From CAIOYC01 sp038327995 (GTDB lineage Bacteria > Pseudomonadota > Alphaproteobacteria > Caulobacterales > Caulobacteraceae): a stretch of 64,000 bases of DNA. Location: assembly GCA_038327995.1 (NCBI GenBank), contig JBBQLP010000003.1, positions 30,925 through 94,924 of the forward strand, read 5' to 3'. The notes below the pieces were generated by a model, which had not been told where the DNA came from, did not search any database, and saw nothing but the letters and a program-made list of their open reading frames with translations. Positions 25,343 through 34,387 of this stretch are shown here, piece by piece; positions within the stretch are counted from its first letter, which is position 1, and the number at the start of each line of letters is the position of its first letter. The translations under genes and the position numbers were made by a program.

Positions 25343-27418
25343 ATGCGCCCGGAGATTCTCTTTCCGCTCTTCGCTCCGATCTCGACCCTGAAGGGGGTCG
25401 GGCCGAAGATCGCGCCCTTGGTCGAGCGGGCGGCGGGGCCGCTCGTGCGGGACCTCGTATTCTTTCCGCCCCAAGGGCTGATTGACCGCCAGCCTGCCAA
25501 GGTTGTCGACGCGCGGCTTGGGGCGGTGCAGACCTTCGTTGTTCACATCGACGGCCACAAACCGCCAGTGCGATCCGGCGGCCCCTATGTGATCCGAGTC
25601 ACTGATGACACCGGATTTATTTTTCTCCAATGGTTCAAGGGCTACGGGCCGCATCTTGCCGCTTCCCACCCTATCGGCGCGGCCCGCGCGGTGAGCGGCA
25701 AGGTCGAGCTGTTCGGCGATGTGCGCCAGATGGCCCACCCGGACTTCATGGTTCCCGCCGAGCGGGTTGCGGACATTCCGCGCTTCGAGGCTGTCTATGG
25801 CGCCACGGTGGGGCTGCCCTCCCGCACTCTGCGGCGACTGGCGCTCGAAGCGCTGAACCGCGCGCCCGGTTTGCCCGAATGGCAGGACCCGGCTTGGCTG
25901 GCGCGCCAAGGCTGGACGGGGTGGAGGGACGCCCTCCTTGCCCTGCACGCCCCGCAATCAGAGGCCGACCTTTTGCCGAACGCGCCCGTGCGCGCGCGGC
26001 TCGCCTACGACGAGCTTCTGGCCCACCACCTGGCTATGGCCCAGCGCAAGGTCGCCCGCCGCGCAGAGCCCGCCACATCCATACCGGGCAGCAGCGTCTC
26101 GGGCCGAATGCAGGCCGCCCTGCCCTACACCCTGACCGGCGCGCAGATAAGAACGCTGGCGCAAATCCGGGCCGACCTCGGATCGGGCGGGCGAATGTCA
26201 CGGCTGGTTCAGGGCGATGTCGGATCGGGCAAGACGGTGGTGGCGATGCTGGCCATGGCGGATGTGGCGGCGGGTGGGCAGTCGGTCCTGATGGCGCCCA
26301 CCGAAATCCTCGCCCGCCAGCACTTCGAGACCATCGCCGGACCTCTTGAAGATATGGGGATAAAAGCAATTCTCCTGACCGGACGCGACAAGGGCTCGCC
26401 GCGCTCGGAAAAGCTGGCGGGTCTGGCCGCGGGAGACACGTCCGTGGCCGTTGGCACCCACGCTCTTTTTCAGGACGACGTGGCGTTCGCCAACCTGACT
26501 CTGGCGGTGATCGACGAGCAGCACCGGTTCGGCGTCTCCGAACGCCGTCGCCTGCAGGCCAAGGGTGAGGGCGTGCATATGCTGGCGCTCTCCGCCACGC
26601 CCATTCCGCGCACACTGGAACTGACCTTCTACGGCGACCTCGACGTCTCGCGGCTGGATGAGAAGCCTGCGGGCCGAAAGCCGGTGACCACCACCGCCGC
26701 GCCCACCACGCGCCTGCCGGAGGTGGTGGAGCGCCTGCGCAAGGCGCTAACAGATGGGGCGCAGGCCTTCTGGATCTGCCCGCTGGTGGAGGAGTCGGAC
26801 CTGATCGACGTCACCGCTGCGGTCTCAAGGGCGGAGGAACTGCGCGAGGCGTTGGGGTCGTCCACGGTTGGCCTCGTGCACGGCAAGATGCCGCCCGCGG
26901 AGAAGGACGCCGTGATGACCGCCTTCGCCGAGGGGCGGATCGGAGCTCTGGTGGCGACCACCGTGGTGGAGGTCGGGGTCAATGTGCCCAACGCCACCAT
27001 CATGGTGATCGAGCACGCGGACCGGTTCGGCCTTGCCCAGCTTCATCAGCTTAGAGGGCGAGTGGGGCGCGGGGCGGCGCAGAGCGCGTGCCTTCTGCTC
27101 TACGACCCCCCTTTGTCGAAGACGGCGCAGGCGCGGCTGGAGATGTTGCGGGAGACCGAAGACGGCTTCCTGATCGCCGAACGGGACCTTGAGCTGCGCG
27201 GCGGCGGCGATCCGTTGGGACTGCGCCAATCGGGCCTGCCCGCCTATCGCTTCGTCGACCCCGTCGCGCACCGCGACCTGATCCGCGCGGCGTCGGACGA
27301 TGCGCGGCTGATCCTGGCGCGGGACCCTGACCTGACCAGCGCGCGGGGACAGGCGCTCCGCATCCTGCAGGACCTGTTCGACTGGCGCACCACTGAGGGC
27401 TGGTCCGCCGCCGGGTGA
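25343..27418 (+). CDS. recG: ATP-dependent DNA helicase RecG
   Basis: A 691-residue RecG. The N-terminal wedge domain opens with TLKGVGPKIA and the OB fold. The helicase core has Walker A QGDVGSGKT at about residue 289, DEQHRFGVSERRRL as the DE-x-H box, LSATPIPRTLELTFYGDLD, and QLRGRVGRGAAQSACLL, followed by ERDLELRGGGDPLGLRQSG. RecG remodels stalled forks and branch-migrates Holliday junctions. It is transcribed alone, divergently from sdhE-mfd across a 75-base gap. Confidence 0.97.
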   Translation: MRPEILFPLFAPISTLKGVGPKIAPLVERAAGPLVRDLVFFPPQGLIDRQPAKVVDARLGAVQTFVVHIDGHKPPVRSGGPYVIRVTDDTGFIFLQWFKGYGPHLAASHPIGAARAVSGKVELFGDVRQMAHPDFMVPAERVADIPRFEAVYGATVGLPSRTLRRLALEALNRAPGLPEWQDPAWLARQGWTGWRDALLALHAPQSEADLLPNAPVRARLAYDELLAHHLAMAQRKVARRAEPATSIPGSSVSGRMQAALPYTLTGAQIRTLAQIRADLGSGGRMSRLVQGDVGSGKTVVAMLAMADVAAGGQSVLMAPTEILARQHFETIAGPLEDMGIKAILLTGRDKGSPRSEKLAGLAAGDTSVAVGTHALFQDDVAFANLTLAVIDEQHRFGVSERRRLQAKGEGVHMLALSATPIPRTLELTFYGDLDVSRLDEKPAGRKPVTTTAAPTTRLPEVVERLRKALTDGAQAFWICPLVEESDLIDVTAAVSRAEELREALGSSTVGLVHGKMPPAEKDAVMTAFAEGRIGALVATTVVEVGVNVPNATIMVIEHADRFGLAQLHQLRGRVGRGAAQSACLLLYDPPLSKTAQARLEMLRETEDGFLIAERDLELRGGGDPLGLRQSGLPAYRFVDPVAHRDLIRAASDDARLILARDPDLTSARGQALRILQDLFDWRTTEGWSAAG

Positions 27419-27466
27419 CGCAGCGATAGCCTTGGCGAAGCGCCCGCGCGGGGCCAAGCTGGGCCC

Positions 27467-28468
27467 ATGGAGATCGACACACTCGCAGTAGCATTGGCCC
27501 GGCTGGCGCCAAACTTGACGCCCGGCGGGACGCTGACGGGCGAGCCCCGGCGGCTTTCCGGCGGCGCCAGTCAGGAAACCTGGGCGTTCGAGGTTGCTGG
27601 ACCCGGCGGTGTGACCCGCCCCCTGATCCTGCGCCGCCGCCCCGATGGCCTGCCCACCGACACGAGCCGCACCGCCACCCTCTCCACTGAAGCCGCCCTG
27701 ATCCGCGCGGCGGGGGTCGCCGGAGCGCCGGTTCCGAACGTCCCCCACGTCTGCACTGAAGAGGATGGGCTTGGGGAAGCCTATGTGATGGACCGGGTGG
27801 ACGGCGAGGCGCTGGGCAAGCGGATCGTGCGCGATGCGGTCTTTGCGGGGGCCCGTCCGGGGCTGGCCCGGCAATGTGGAGAGGTGCTGGCGGCCATCCA
27901 CGCCGTTCCGCTTGAGGGCCTGCCACCGCTCTCCATGTCCGACGCCGCTGCCGAACTCGACAAATACGAAGCGATCTACCGCACCAGCAACGCCCACCGC
28001 CCGGTGTTCGAGCTGGCGTTCAAACGTCTGCGCAGGGGAAGCGGACCAGCGCCCGTTCGCACCCTGGTTCACGGGGACTTCCGCAATGGCAACCTGATGA
28101 TCCACCCCGAGGCGGGTCTGGCGGCGGTGCTGGACTGGGAGCTTTCCCACATCGGGGACCCGGCGGAGGACCTGGGGTGGCTGTGCGTCAACTCATGGCG
28201 GTTCGGGGAATACAGCAAGCCCGTGGGCGGCTTTGGCGCCTACGCCGATCTGCTGGCGGGATATGAGATGGCGGGTGGAGCGCCCATCGCGCTGGAACGG
28301 GTGCTCTACTGGCAGACCCTGGGCTCGCTGAAGTGGGGCGTCATGTGCCTGATCATGTACGCCGCCTTCGCCAGCGGCGCCGACGCCTCGGTGGAACGGG
28401 CGATGATCGGTCGCCGGGTGAGCGAGACCGAGATCGACCTGATGAACCTTCTGAGACGCGCCCCATGA
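27467..28468 (+). CDS. Aminoglycoside-phosphotransferase-fold (APH) family protein
   Basis: A 333-residue protein kinase-like-fold phosphotransferase. The catalytic loop HGDFRNGNLMI is at about residue 202 and the metal-binding LDWELSHIGDPAEDLGWL at about 222. This subfamily is usually found beside acyl-CoA dehydrogenases (human ACAD10/11-like) and is thought to phosphorylate 4-hydroxyacyl-CoAs rather than antibiotics. Its TGA is within ATGA shared with the next gene, so the two are translationally coupled. No acyl-CoA dehydrogenase gene is adjacent here. Confidence 0.88.
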   Translation: MEIDTLAVALARLAPNLTPGGTLTGEPRRLSGGASQETWAFEVAGPGGVTRPLILRRRPDGLPTDTSRTATLSTEAALIRAAGVAGAPVPNVPHVCTEEDGLGEAYVMDRVDGEALGKRIVRDAVFAGARPGLARQCGEVLAAIHAVPLEGLPPLSMSDAAAELDKYEAIYRTSNAHRPVFELAFKRLRRGSGPAPVRTLVHGDFRNGNLMIHPEAGLAAVLDWELSHIGDPAEDLGWLCVNSWRFGEYSKPVGGFGAYADLLAGYEMAGGAPIALERVLYWQTLGSLKWGVMCLIMYAAFASGADASVERAMIGRRVSETEIDLMNLLRRAP

Positions 28469-28869
28469 TTACTCATCCCACGTCCGGCGAGCTCCTGGAT
28501 GCGGTGTCGCGCTTTCTGGAACAACAGGTCGCGCCGCAGATGAAGGACCGCGACGCCTTCCTCATCCGGGTGGCGATCAACGCCCTCGCCACGGTGAAAC
28601 GAGAGGGTGAGAAGGGCGTGGCGATAGAGGCGGACGCGCGTACGAGGATGGCCGCCTTGCTCGGGCATGACGGGACGGCGGATGCACTGGAGGTCGAGCT
28701 TTGCGACCTGATCCGCTCAGGTCAAATCCCGGACGACGACCCCGCTCTGATCGCCCACCTGAGGGCTAGCGCCGTCGCCCGGATAGGGATTGATCAGCCT
28801 GGCTATTCGGGATTGAAAGCAGCGCTTGAAATCACATCAACAGCCGGAGATTCCGAATGGGCGACCTGA
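28465..28869 (+). CDS. DUF6285-like protein paired with the APH gene
   Basis: A 134-residue, mostly helical cytoplasmic protein beginning HPTSGELLDAVSRFLEQQ and including FLIRVAINALATVKRE. Proteins of this type (DUF6285) follow APH-family genes in many acyl-CoA-degradation operons; the function is unknown. The ATG at 28465 overlaps the APH stop (ATGA), and its end overlaps the glutathione transferase gene by 13 bases, making a tight three-gene operon. Confidence 0.75.
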   Translation: MITHPTSGELLDAVSRFLEQQVAPQMKDRDAFLIRVAINALATVKREGEKGVAIEADARTRMAALLGHDGTADALEVELCDLIRSGQIPDDDPALIAHLRASAVARIGIDQPGYSGLKAALEITSTAGDSEWAT

Positions 28870-29495
28870 TCCTCACCACCTTCGATTGGGTCCCCGAGAC
28901 GCCGCGGGGATATGTGCGCGACCTAAGAGTGCGTTGGGCGCTGGAGGAGGCCAAGCTGCCTTATCGCGTCGAGAGCACGCCGTTTCGCGCGCGGGGCCCT
29001 GAGCATTTCGTGCATCAGCCCTTCGGCCAGGCGCCGTGGCTGACCGACGGCGACATCTCGATTTTCGAGAGCGGCGCGATCCTGCTTCATTTGGGCGAGC
29101 GGAGCGAGGTCCTGATGCCCACCGACCCGCGCGGCCGCAGCGATGTGATTGAATGGCTGTTCGCCGCGCTCAACTCGGTCGAGATGCCGAGCGTGCCCTG
29201 GTCGCTGTTCAAGTTCTCCGGCGACACCGTTCAAACGCCGGGACGCAAGCAACTGGATGGGTTCCTCGATGCCCGGCTGCAGCGCATGGAGCCGGTGCTG
29301 GCGGGACGCGAATGGCTGGCCGGGACCTTCTCCGTCGCCGACATAGCCATGTCGGATGTGCTGCGCCTTGTGGACCGGTTCGACGGGCTGGCGGGACATC
29401 TCGCCTGCCGTGACTATGTCGCGCGCGCCACGGCCCGCCCGTCCTTCGTCAAGGCGCACGCAGACCAGATGGCGCATTTTGCAGCGGCCGACTGA
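28857..29495 (+). CDS. Glutathione S-transferase family protein
   Basis: A 212-residue protein. The thioredoxin-like N-terminus (about 1-80) has VRWALEEAKLPYRVE and the glutathione-binding FGQAPWLTDGDISIFESGAI, where the cis-proline and E-S pair are conserved. An all-helical C-terminal domain contains AGTFSVADIAMSDVLRL. It is expected to be cytosolic and to act on hydrophobic electrophiles or in fatty-acid breakdown. The start overlaps the DUF6285 gene. Confidence 0.85.
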   Translation: MGDLILTTFDWVPETPRGYVRDLRVRWALEEAKLPYRVESTPFRARGPEHFVHQPFGQAPWLTDGDISIFESGAILLHLGERSEVLMPTDPRGRSDVIEWLFAALNSVEMPSVPWSLFKFSGDTVQTPGRKQLDGFLDARLQRMEPVLAGREWLAGTFSVADIAMSDVLRLVDRFDGLAGHLACRDYVARATARPSFVKAHADQMAHFAAAD

Positions 29496-29520
29496 GCAAC
29501 ACCGGCGCCAAAACTGACAG

Positions 29521-30390
29521 TCAGCCCCGACTTTTCGCCAGGGCGTCGAAGGCCAGCAGGCGCGCCACCAAGGGCTCGAACTCGCGCATGGGCACCATAT
29601 TGGGTCCGTCCGAGGGGGCGTTGTCGGGATCGGGGTGGGTTTCCATGAAGACGCAGGCCACCCCCACCGCGACCGCCGCCCGCGCCAGCACGGGTACGAA
29701 CTCGCGTTGTCCGCCCGATGTGGTCCCCTGCCCGCCCGGCTGCTGCACCGAATGGGTGGCGTCGAACACCACCGGACAGCCGATCTCGGCCATGATGGCC
29801 AGTGCGCGCATATCCGACACCAGCGTATTGTAGCCAAACGAGACCCCGCGCTCACAGGCCATGACGTTGGGGTTTCCAGCCCCAGTGATCTTGGCGATCA
29901 CGTTCTTCATGTCCCAGGGGGCGAGGAACTGGCCTTTCTTGACGTTGACCGCGCGGCCCGTGCGCGCAGCAGCGAGCAAAAGGTCGGTCTGGCGGCAGAG
30001 GTAGGCAGGGATTTGCAGCACATCGACGGCCTCCGCCATCGCGGCGCACTGGTCGTTCTCATGCACGTCGGTCAGGGTCGGCAGGCCGATACTCTCGCGG
30101 ATTTCGGCGAAAATGGGCAGGGCCTCCTTCAGTCCGATGCCGCGCTGGGCCGAAGCCGAGGTGCGGTTGGCCTTGTCGAACGAGGTCTTGTAGATCAGGC
30201 CGACGCCCAGCCGATCCGCCATCTCCTTCAGCGCCTGCGCCGTTTCCAGCGCGTGCTGGCGGCTTTCCATCTGGCACGGCCCGGCGATGATCGACAGCTT
30301 CAGCCCGTTGCCTATGCGCACAGGCTCACATCCGGGCGCGTGGACTTCGACGACGGCATTGGGCTGAACCGCACTGGGCGTTGAGGCGTT
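29521..30390 (-). CDS. kdsA: 3-deoxy-8-phosphooctulonate synthase (KDO-8-P synthase)
   Basis: A roughly 289-residue DAHP-synthase-fold enzyme that condenses arabinose 5-phosphate and PEP for lipopolysaccharide KDO. Diagnostic blocks are IAGPCQMESR, YKTSFDKANRTS, IPAYLCRQTDLL, KGQFLAPWDM, CERGVSFGYNTLVSDMR and DATHSVQQPGG. I chose the TTG at 30390, with AAGGA nine bases upstream; the frame continues to another TTG at 30453 inside the divergent phrB leader. The gene stands alone, divergent from the photolyase gene. Confidence 0.95.
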   Translation of the reverse strand, partial: NASTPSAVQPNAVVEVHAPGCEPVRIGNGLKLSIIAGPCQMESRQHALETAQALKEMADRLGVGLIYKTSFDKANRTSASAQRGIGLKEALPIFAEIRESIGLPTLTDVHENDQCAAMAEAVDVLQIPAYLCRQTDLLLAAARTGRAVNVKKGQFLAPWDMKNVIAKITGAGNPNVMACERGVSFGYNTLVSDMRALAIMAEIGCPVVFDATHSVQQPGGQGTTSGGQREFVPVLARAAVAVGVACVFMETHPDPDNAPSDGPNMVPMREFEPLVARLLAFDALAKSRG

Positions 30391-30464
30391 CAAGGCGGTT
30401 GTCCTTCTGCGGCGACTGGGGGCAGATGTGGCGCCGTGCGTCGCGTCGCGCAACCGGAGACCCG

Positions 30465-31916
30465 ATGAGCCGCCCCACCGCCCCGCAAGCGCCCGTCATC
30501 GTCTGGTTCCGACGCGACCTGCGGCTGGCCGACAACCTGGCGCTGCTGAACGCGGCGCGCACCGGGCGCCCGGTCATCCCGTTGTTCATCCTGGACGAAA
30601 CGGAAGGCCTGCGTGCAGCGGGCGCGGCGTCGCGGTGGTGGCTCGACAAGTCGCTTGCCGCGCTGGCGAGAACGCTGGAAGCCTGCGGCTCCAGACTGGT
30701 TTTGCGACGGGGCGAGGCGGCGCAGATCATCGAGGGTTTGATCCGGGATACAGGCGCGACTCGGGTGGTCTGGAATCGGCTCTACGATCCTGATCTGATC
30801 GACCGCGACACCAGACTCAAGGCGGCCCTGCGCTCCGCCGGCGCCCAGACCGAGAGCTTCAGCGCCTCACTCCTCACCGAACCATGGTTGCTGAAGACCA
30901 AAGCGGGCGCGCCGTTCAAGGTGTTCACTCCCTTCTGGAGAACGCTGCGAAGCGAGATCGCCGCGTTCACCCTGCACTCCGCACCGACATCCCTCCCGGC
31001 GCCGGATGCGTGGCCTGCATCCGATGATCTGGGCGGCTGGGGCCTGCATCCACGTAAACCGGACTGGTCCGGCGGGTTCGCCGATTGGTCGCCTGGCGAA
31101 GCGGGCGCGCACGCCCGTCTGGGCGCCTTCCTGGAGCGCCGCCTCGCCGCCTATCCCACCGCGCGCGACGTGCCGGGGGTCAACGGGACCTCGAACCTGT
31201 CGCCCCATCTGCACTGGGGAGAGATCGGGCCGCGTCAGGTCTGGCGCGCGGCGGAAGGTGCGGCTCACCACCATCCCGCCCTGGCCAGCGCGGCGGAGAA
31301 GTTCCTGTCCGAACTGGCGTGGCGCGATTTCAACCATCAGCTTCTGTTTCATCACCCGGATATGCAGACCGCCAATTTCAAACAGGGCTTCGACGGCTTT
31401 CCGTGGCGGAGCGACCCTGCGGGACTGAGCGCCTGGAAACGCGGCCAGACCGGCTATCCGATGGTGGACGCAGGAATGCGCCAGCTCTGGACCACCGGCT
31501 TTATGCACAACCGCGTGCGGATGATCGCCGCCTCGTTCCTCATCAAGCACCTCTTGATCGACTGGCGGGAAGGCGAGCGCTGGTTCTGGGATACGCTGGT
31601 GGACGCGGACGAAGCCAACAACACGGGCAACTGGCAATGGGTGGCGGGGTCGGGCGCCGACGCGGCCCCCTTCTTCCGCATCTTCAGTCCGATGGGCCAA
31701 GGTGAGCGATTCGATCCCCAAGGCGATTACGTGCAGCGCTGGGTTCCAGAACTGGCGGGGCTCGATCCCAACGCGATTCACGCGCCCTGGAAGGCCCCGC
31801 CCGAGCAGTTGCAGCGCGCGGGCGTGGTGCTCGGCCAGACCTATCCCAAACCCATCGTCGACCACGATTTCGCCCGCAACCGGGCGCTGGAGGCGTTGAA
31901 AAGCCTGAAGGGCTAA
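30465..31916 (+). CDS. phrB: Deoxyribodipyrimidine photolyase (class I CPD type)
   Basis: A 483-residue flavoprotein. The N-terminal antenna domain begins VIVWFRRDLRLADNLAL. The FAD domain has ELAWRDFNHQLLFHHPDM, GYPMVDAGMRQLWTTGFMHN and NTGNWQWVAGSGADAAPFFR, which hold the FAD-binding residues and electron-transfer tryptophans of class I photolyases. It repairs UV cyclobutane dimers using blue light. The ATG at 30465 is preceded by GGAG. Confidence 0.95.
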   Translation: MSRPTAPQAPVIVWFRRDLRLADNLALLNAARTGRPVIPLFILDETEGLRAAGAASRWWLDKSLAALARTLEACGSRLVLRRGEAAQIIEGLIRDTGATRVVWNRLYDPDLIDRDTRLKAALRSAGAQTESFSASLLTEPWLLKTKAGAPFKVFTPFWRTLRSEIAAFTLHSAPTSLPAPDAWPASDDLGGWGLHPRKPDWSGGFADWSPGEAGAHARLGAFLERRLAAYPTARDVPGVNGTSNLSPHLHWGEIGPRQVWRAAEGAAHHHPALASAAEKFLSELAWRDFNHQLLFHHPDMQTANFKQGFDGFPWRSDPAGLSAWKRGQTGYPMVDAGMRQLWTTGFMHNRVRMIAASFLIKHLLIDWREGERWFWDTLVDADEANNTGNWQWVAGSGADAAPFFRIFSPMGQGERFDPQGDYVQRWVPELAGLDPNAIHAPWKAPPEQLQRAGVVLGQTYPKPIVDHDFARNRALEALKSLKG

Positions 31917-31974
31917 GCCCTGCGACAGGGATGGTGGATTGCAACCTCTCTCCTCCTCACCTAGCTCTGCGTCC

Positions 31975-33009
31975 ATGAACGCCGCTCCTTCTCTACAGAC
32001 CGATACCCGACATGGCGCCGCCCGCAGCGTCATCGACGCCATCGGCAATACCCCGCTGATCCGGCTGACCCGCGCCAGCGCCGCCACCGGATGCGAGATC
32101 TGGGGCAAGGCGGAGTTCATGAACCCAGGCCAGTCGGTAAAGGACCGCGCCGCGCTCTGGATCATCCGTGATGCCGAACGGAGGGGCTTGCTCAGGCCCG
32201 GCGGGCTGATCGTCGAGGGCACGGCTGGCAACACCGGCATCGGCCTCGCCATGGTTGGCAAGGCGCTCGGTTATCGCAGCCTGATCGTTATTCCCCGGAC
32301 GCAATCGCAGGAAAAGAAGGACGCCATTCGCCTGTTCGGCGCCGAACTCTTGGAAGTGGACGCCGTGCCCTACGCCAACCCCGGCAACTATGCGCGGGTC
32401 TCGGGTCGGTTGGCCGAAGAGAAGGCGCAGACTGAGCCCAATGGGGCCGTATGGGCGAACCAGTTCGACAACCTCGCCAACCGCCAGGCGCACGAAGAGA
32501 CCACGGGGCCGGAAATCTGGTCACAAACTGGTGGTGAGGTCGATGGGTTCATCTGCTCGGTCGGATCGGGCGGCACGCTGGCGGGCGTAGCGGCGGCGCT
32601 TAGGGCGAAAAATCCGGACGTGGCCATCGGCCTCGCCGACCCGCATGGATCGGCCCTCTACAGCTACTACACCGAAGGCGAATTGAAGCCGGAAGGAACT
32701 TCGATCACCGAAGGGATCGGCCAGGGGCGCATCACAGGCAATCTGGAGGGGCTGAAGGTTGATCACCTCTATCGCATCCCTGACGAGGAGGCGCTGGAGC
32801 AGCTTTTCGACCTGGTGGAGCACGAGGGCCTCTGTCTTGGCGGCTCGGCGGGGATCAATATCGCGGGGGCGATCCGGCTGGCGCGCGACCTTGGTCCGAG
32901 CAAGACCATCGTCACCATTCTCTGCGACGGCGGCTCGCGCTATCAATCCAAACTGTTCAACCCGGCGTATCTCGCCGAACGCGGCCTGCCGACGCCGCCC
33001 TGGCTATAA
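31975..33009 (+). CDS. Cysteine synthase A-type PLP enzyme
   Basis: A 344-residue fold-type II PLP enzyme. AIGNTPLIRL is near the N-terminus, the PLP lysine is at about K56 in NPGQSVKDRAA, substrate loop GTAGNTGIGLA follows, and the phosphate loop is GSGGTLAG. It forms cysteine from O-acetylserine and sulfide. The C-terminal block ESIT-like SITEGIGQGRITGNLEG is of the longer CysK2-like type. ATG 31975 lacks a clear Shine-Dalgarno sequence; an in-frame TTG at 31939 with a G-rich stretch upstream is the alternative. The neighbouring sseA and metC make a sulfur-metabolism run. Cystathionine synthase is a less likely alternative. Confidence 0.88.
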   Translation: MNAAPSLQTDTRHGAARSVIDAIGNTPLIRLTRASAATGCEIWGKAEFMNPGQSVKDRAALWIIRDAERRGLLRPGGLIVEGTAGNTGIGLAMVGKALGYRSLIVIPRTQSQEKKDAIRLFGAELLEVDAVPYANPGNYARVSGRLAEEKAQTEPNGAVWANQFDNLANRQAHEETTGPEIWSQTGGEVDGFICSVGSGGTLAGVAAALRAKNPDVAIGLADPHGSALYSYYTEGELKPEGTSITEGIGQGRITGNLEGLKVDHLYRIPDEEALEQLFDLVEHEGLCLGGSAGINIAGAIRLARDLGPSKTIVTILCDGGSRYQSKLFNPAYLAERGLPTPPWL

Positions 33010-33020
33010 AGAGGCCGAAG

Positions 33021-33863
33021 ATGCCCGATGATCCTCTGGTTACGACCGCCTGGCTGGCTGAACGGCTCGATGCGCCTGATATCCGCATCGTCGATGCAAG
33101 CTGGTGGATGCCTGCCGAGGGGCGCGACGCCAAGAGCGAATACGCCGCCGTGCATATTCCTGGCGCGGTCTTCTTCGACATCGACGAGATCGCCGATGAG
33201 GCCAGCGACCTGCCGCATATGCTTCCATCTCCCGCCAAGTTCGCCTCGCGGGTACGCAAGATGGGACTTGGCGACGGCTCACGCATCGTCGTTTATGACG
33301 CCTCAGGCGTGCGCTCCGCAGCACGGGTGTGGTGGACCTTCCGCGTGATGGGACACGAGGATGTAGTTGTGCTAGACGGCGGCCTGCCCAAATGGATTGC
33401 CGAGGGCCGTGCGACCACCGACCGCACCTCAACACCAGGCGAGCGGCACTTCACCGCGCGCCTTATGAGCGACCTTGTCCGCGATGCCCGGCAAGTGGGA
33501 CAGGCGCTGAACTCCAGACGCGAGCAGATCGTCGACGCCCGCCCCGCCGCCCGCTTCACCGGCGCGGCGCCCGAGCCACGCGTTGGCTTGCAATCCGGCC
33601 ATATGCCGGGCGCCCTGAATGTGCCAATGCCAGAGGTGATCGCACCCGACGGCACGATGAAGTCCGCCGCCGCCCTCGCCAAGATATTCGCCGATGCCGG
33701 GGTCGACGTGACCAAATCCGTCGCCACAACCTGCGGATCGGGGATCACCGCCAGCGTACTGGCGCTGGCCTTAGCGCGATTGGGGCGTTGGCGCACCGCC
33801 GTCTACGATGGATCATGGGCGGAATGGGGCGCCTTGCCGGACGCACCTATCGTCAGCGGATGA
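33021..33863 (+). CDS. sseA: 3-mercaptopyruvate sulfurtransferase (tandem rhodanese)
   Basis: A 280-residue protein of two rhodanese domains. The N-terminal domain has IVDASWWMPAEGRDA and the C-terminal one carries the catalytic loop CGSGITAS with Cys near 238, the SseA type (CGSGVTA) rather than thiosulfate rhodanese (CRKGVT). It transfers sulfur from 3-mercaptopyruvate to thiophilic acceptors. It follows cysK by 11 bases and overlaps the next gene by ATGA. Confidence 0.92.
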   Translation: MPDDPLVTTAWLAERLDAPDIRIVDASWWMPAEGRDAKSEYAAVHIPGAVFFDIDEIADEASDLPHMLPSPAKFASRVRKMGLGDGSRIVVYDASGVRSAARVWWTFRVMGHEDVVVLDGGLPKWIAEGRATTDRTSTPGERHFTARLMSDLVRDARQVGQALNSRREQIVDARPAARFTGAAPEPRVGLQSGHMPGALNVPMPEVIAPDGTMKSAAALAKIFADAGVDVTKSVATTCGSGITASVLALALARLGRWRTAVYDGSWAEWGALPDAPIVSG

Positions 33864-34387
33864 TCCGGCCCTCTCTCATACGGCTCGCCCGCAACGCCGA
33901 TTGCCATCTTTTGCCAGCCATCGAACGGTCGGCGGGAGAGCTTTTCCGCACCATCGGGATGGGCGATGTTACAGACGATGGCGAGACCAACGCCGAGATT
34001 TGGGAGCCGATCTGCGAGAACGGGACCCTCTGGGTTGCGACGGACGAGACCGATACTCCAGTTGGCTTCCTGGCGGCGGGGGAGCAGGCGAACCTGCTGT
34101 TCGTCTATGAACTGGCGATATCGACGCCCTTTCAAGGCCGGGGCTTGGGCAAGCAGTTGATGGGCGCGGCAGGAGATTACGCGCATCGCCATAAGCAAGC
34201 GGGCCTTGCGCTGACCACCTTTTGCGACGTGCCGTGGAACGCGCCCTACTACCAGAGAATGGGGTTCGAGATCGTTCCGGATCAGGACCTGCCGCAGCCG
34301 ATCCAAACGATCATCGCCGCCGAGCACGAGCGTTTCCCTGCTGCTGACCGCCGACGCTGCGCCATGATAAAACCCTTGGATGTCTGA
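33860..34387 (+). CDS. GNAT-family N-acetyltransferase
   Basis: A 175-residue acetyltransferase with the acetyl-CoA loop FQGRGLGKQLMG at about 95-106 (Q/R-x-x-G-x-G/A) and the later PWNAPYYQRMGFEIV, the tyrosine-containing C-terminal strand of the GNAT fold. Substrate unknown. Its ATG overlaps the sseA stop (ATGA), and its end overlaps metC by eight bases, so it is embedded in the sulfur operon. Confidence 0.88.
   Translation: MIRPSLIRLARNADCHLLPAIERSAGELFRTIGMGDVTDDGETNAEIWEPICENGTLWVATDETDTPVGFLAAGEQANLLFVYELAISTPFQGRGLGKQLMGAAGDYAHRHKQAGLALTTFCDVPWNAPYYQRMGFEIVPDQDLPQPIQTIIAAEHERFPAADRRRCAMIKPLDV

Noticed and set aside
26825..28150. 441-codon minus-strand frame spanning recG and the APH gene
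   Set aside because: Crosses two well-supported plus-strand genes and has no recognisable domain; GC-rich antisense shadow.
30867..32261. 464-codon minus-strand frame opposite phrB and cysK
   Set aside because: Crosses two genes with strong motifs; no family features of its own.
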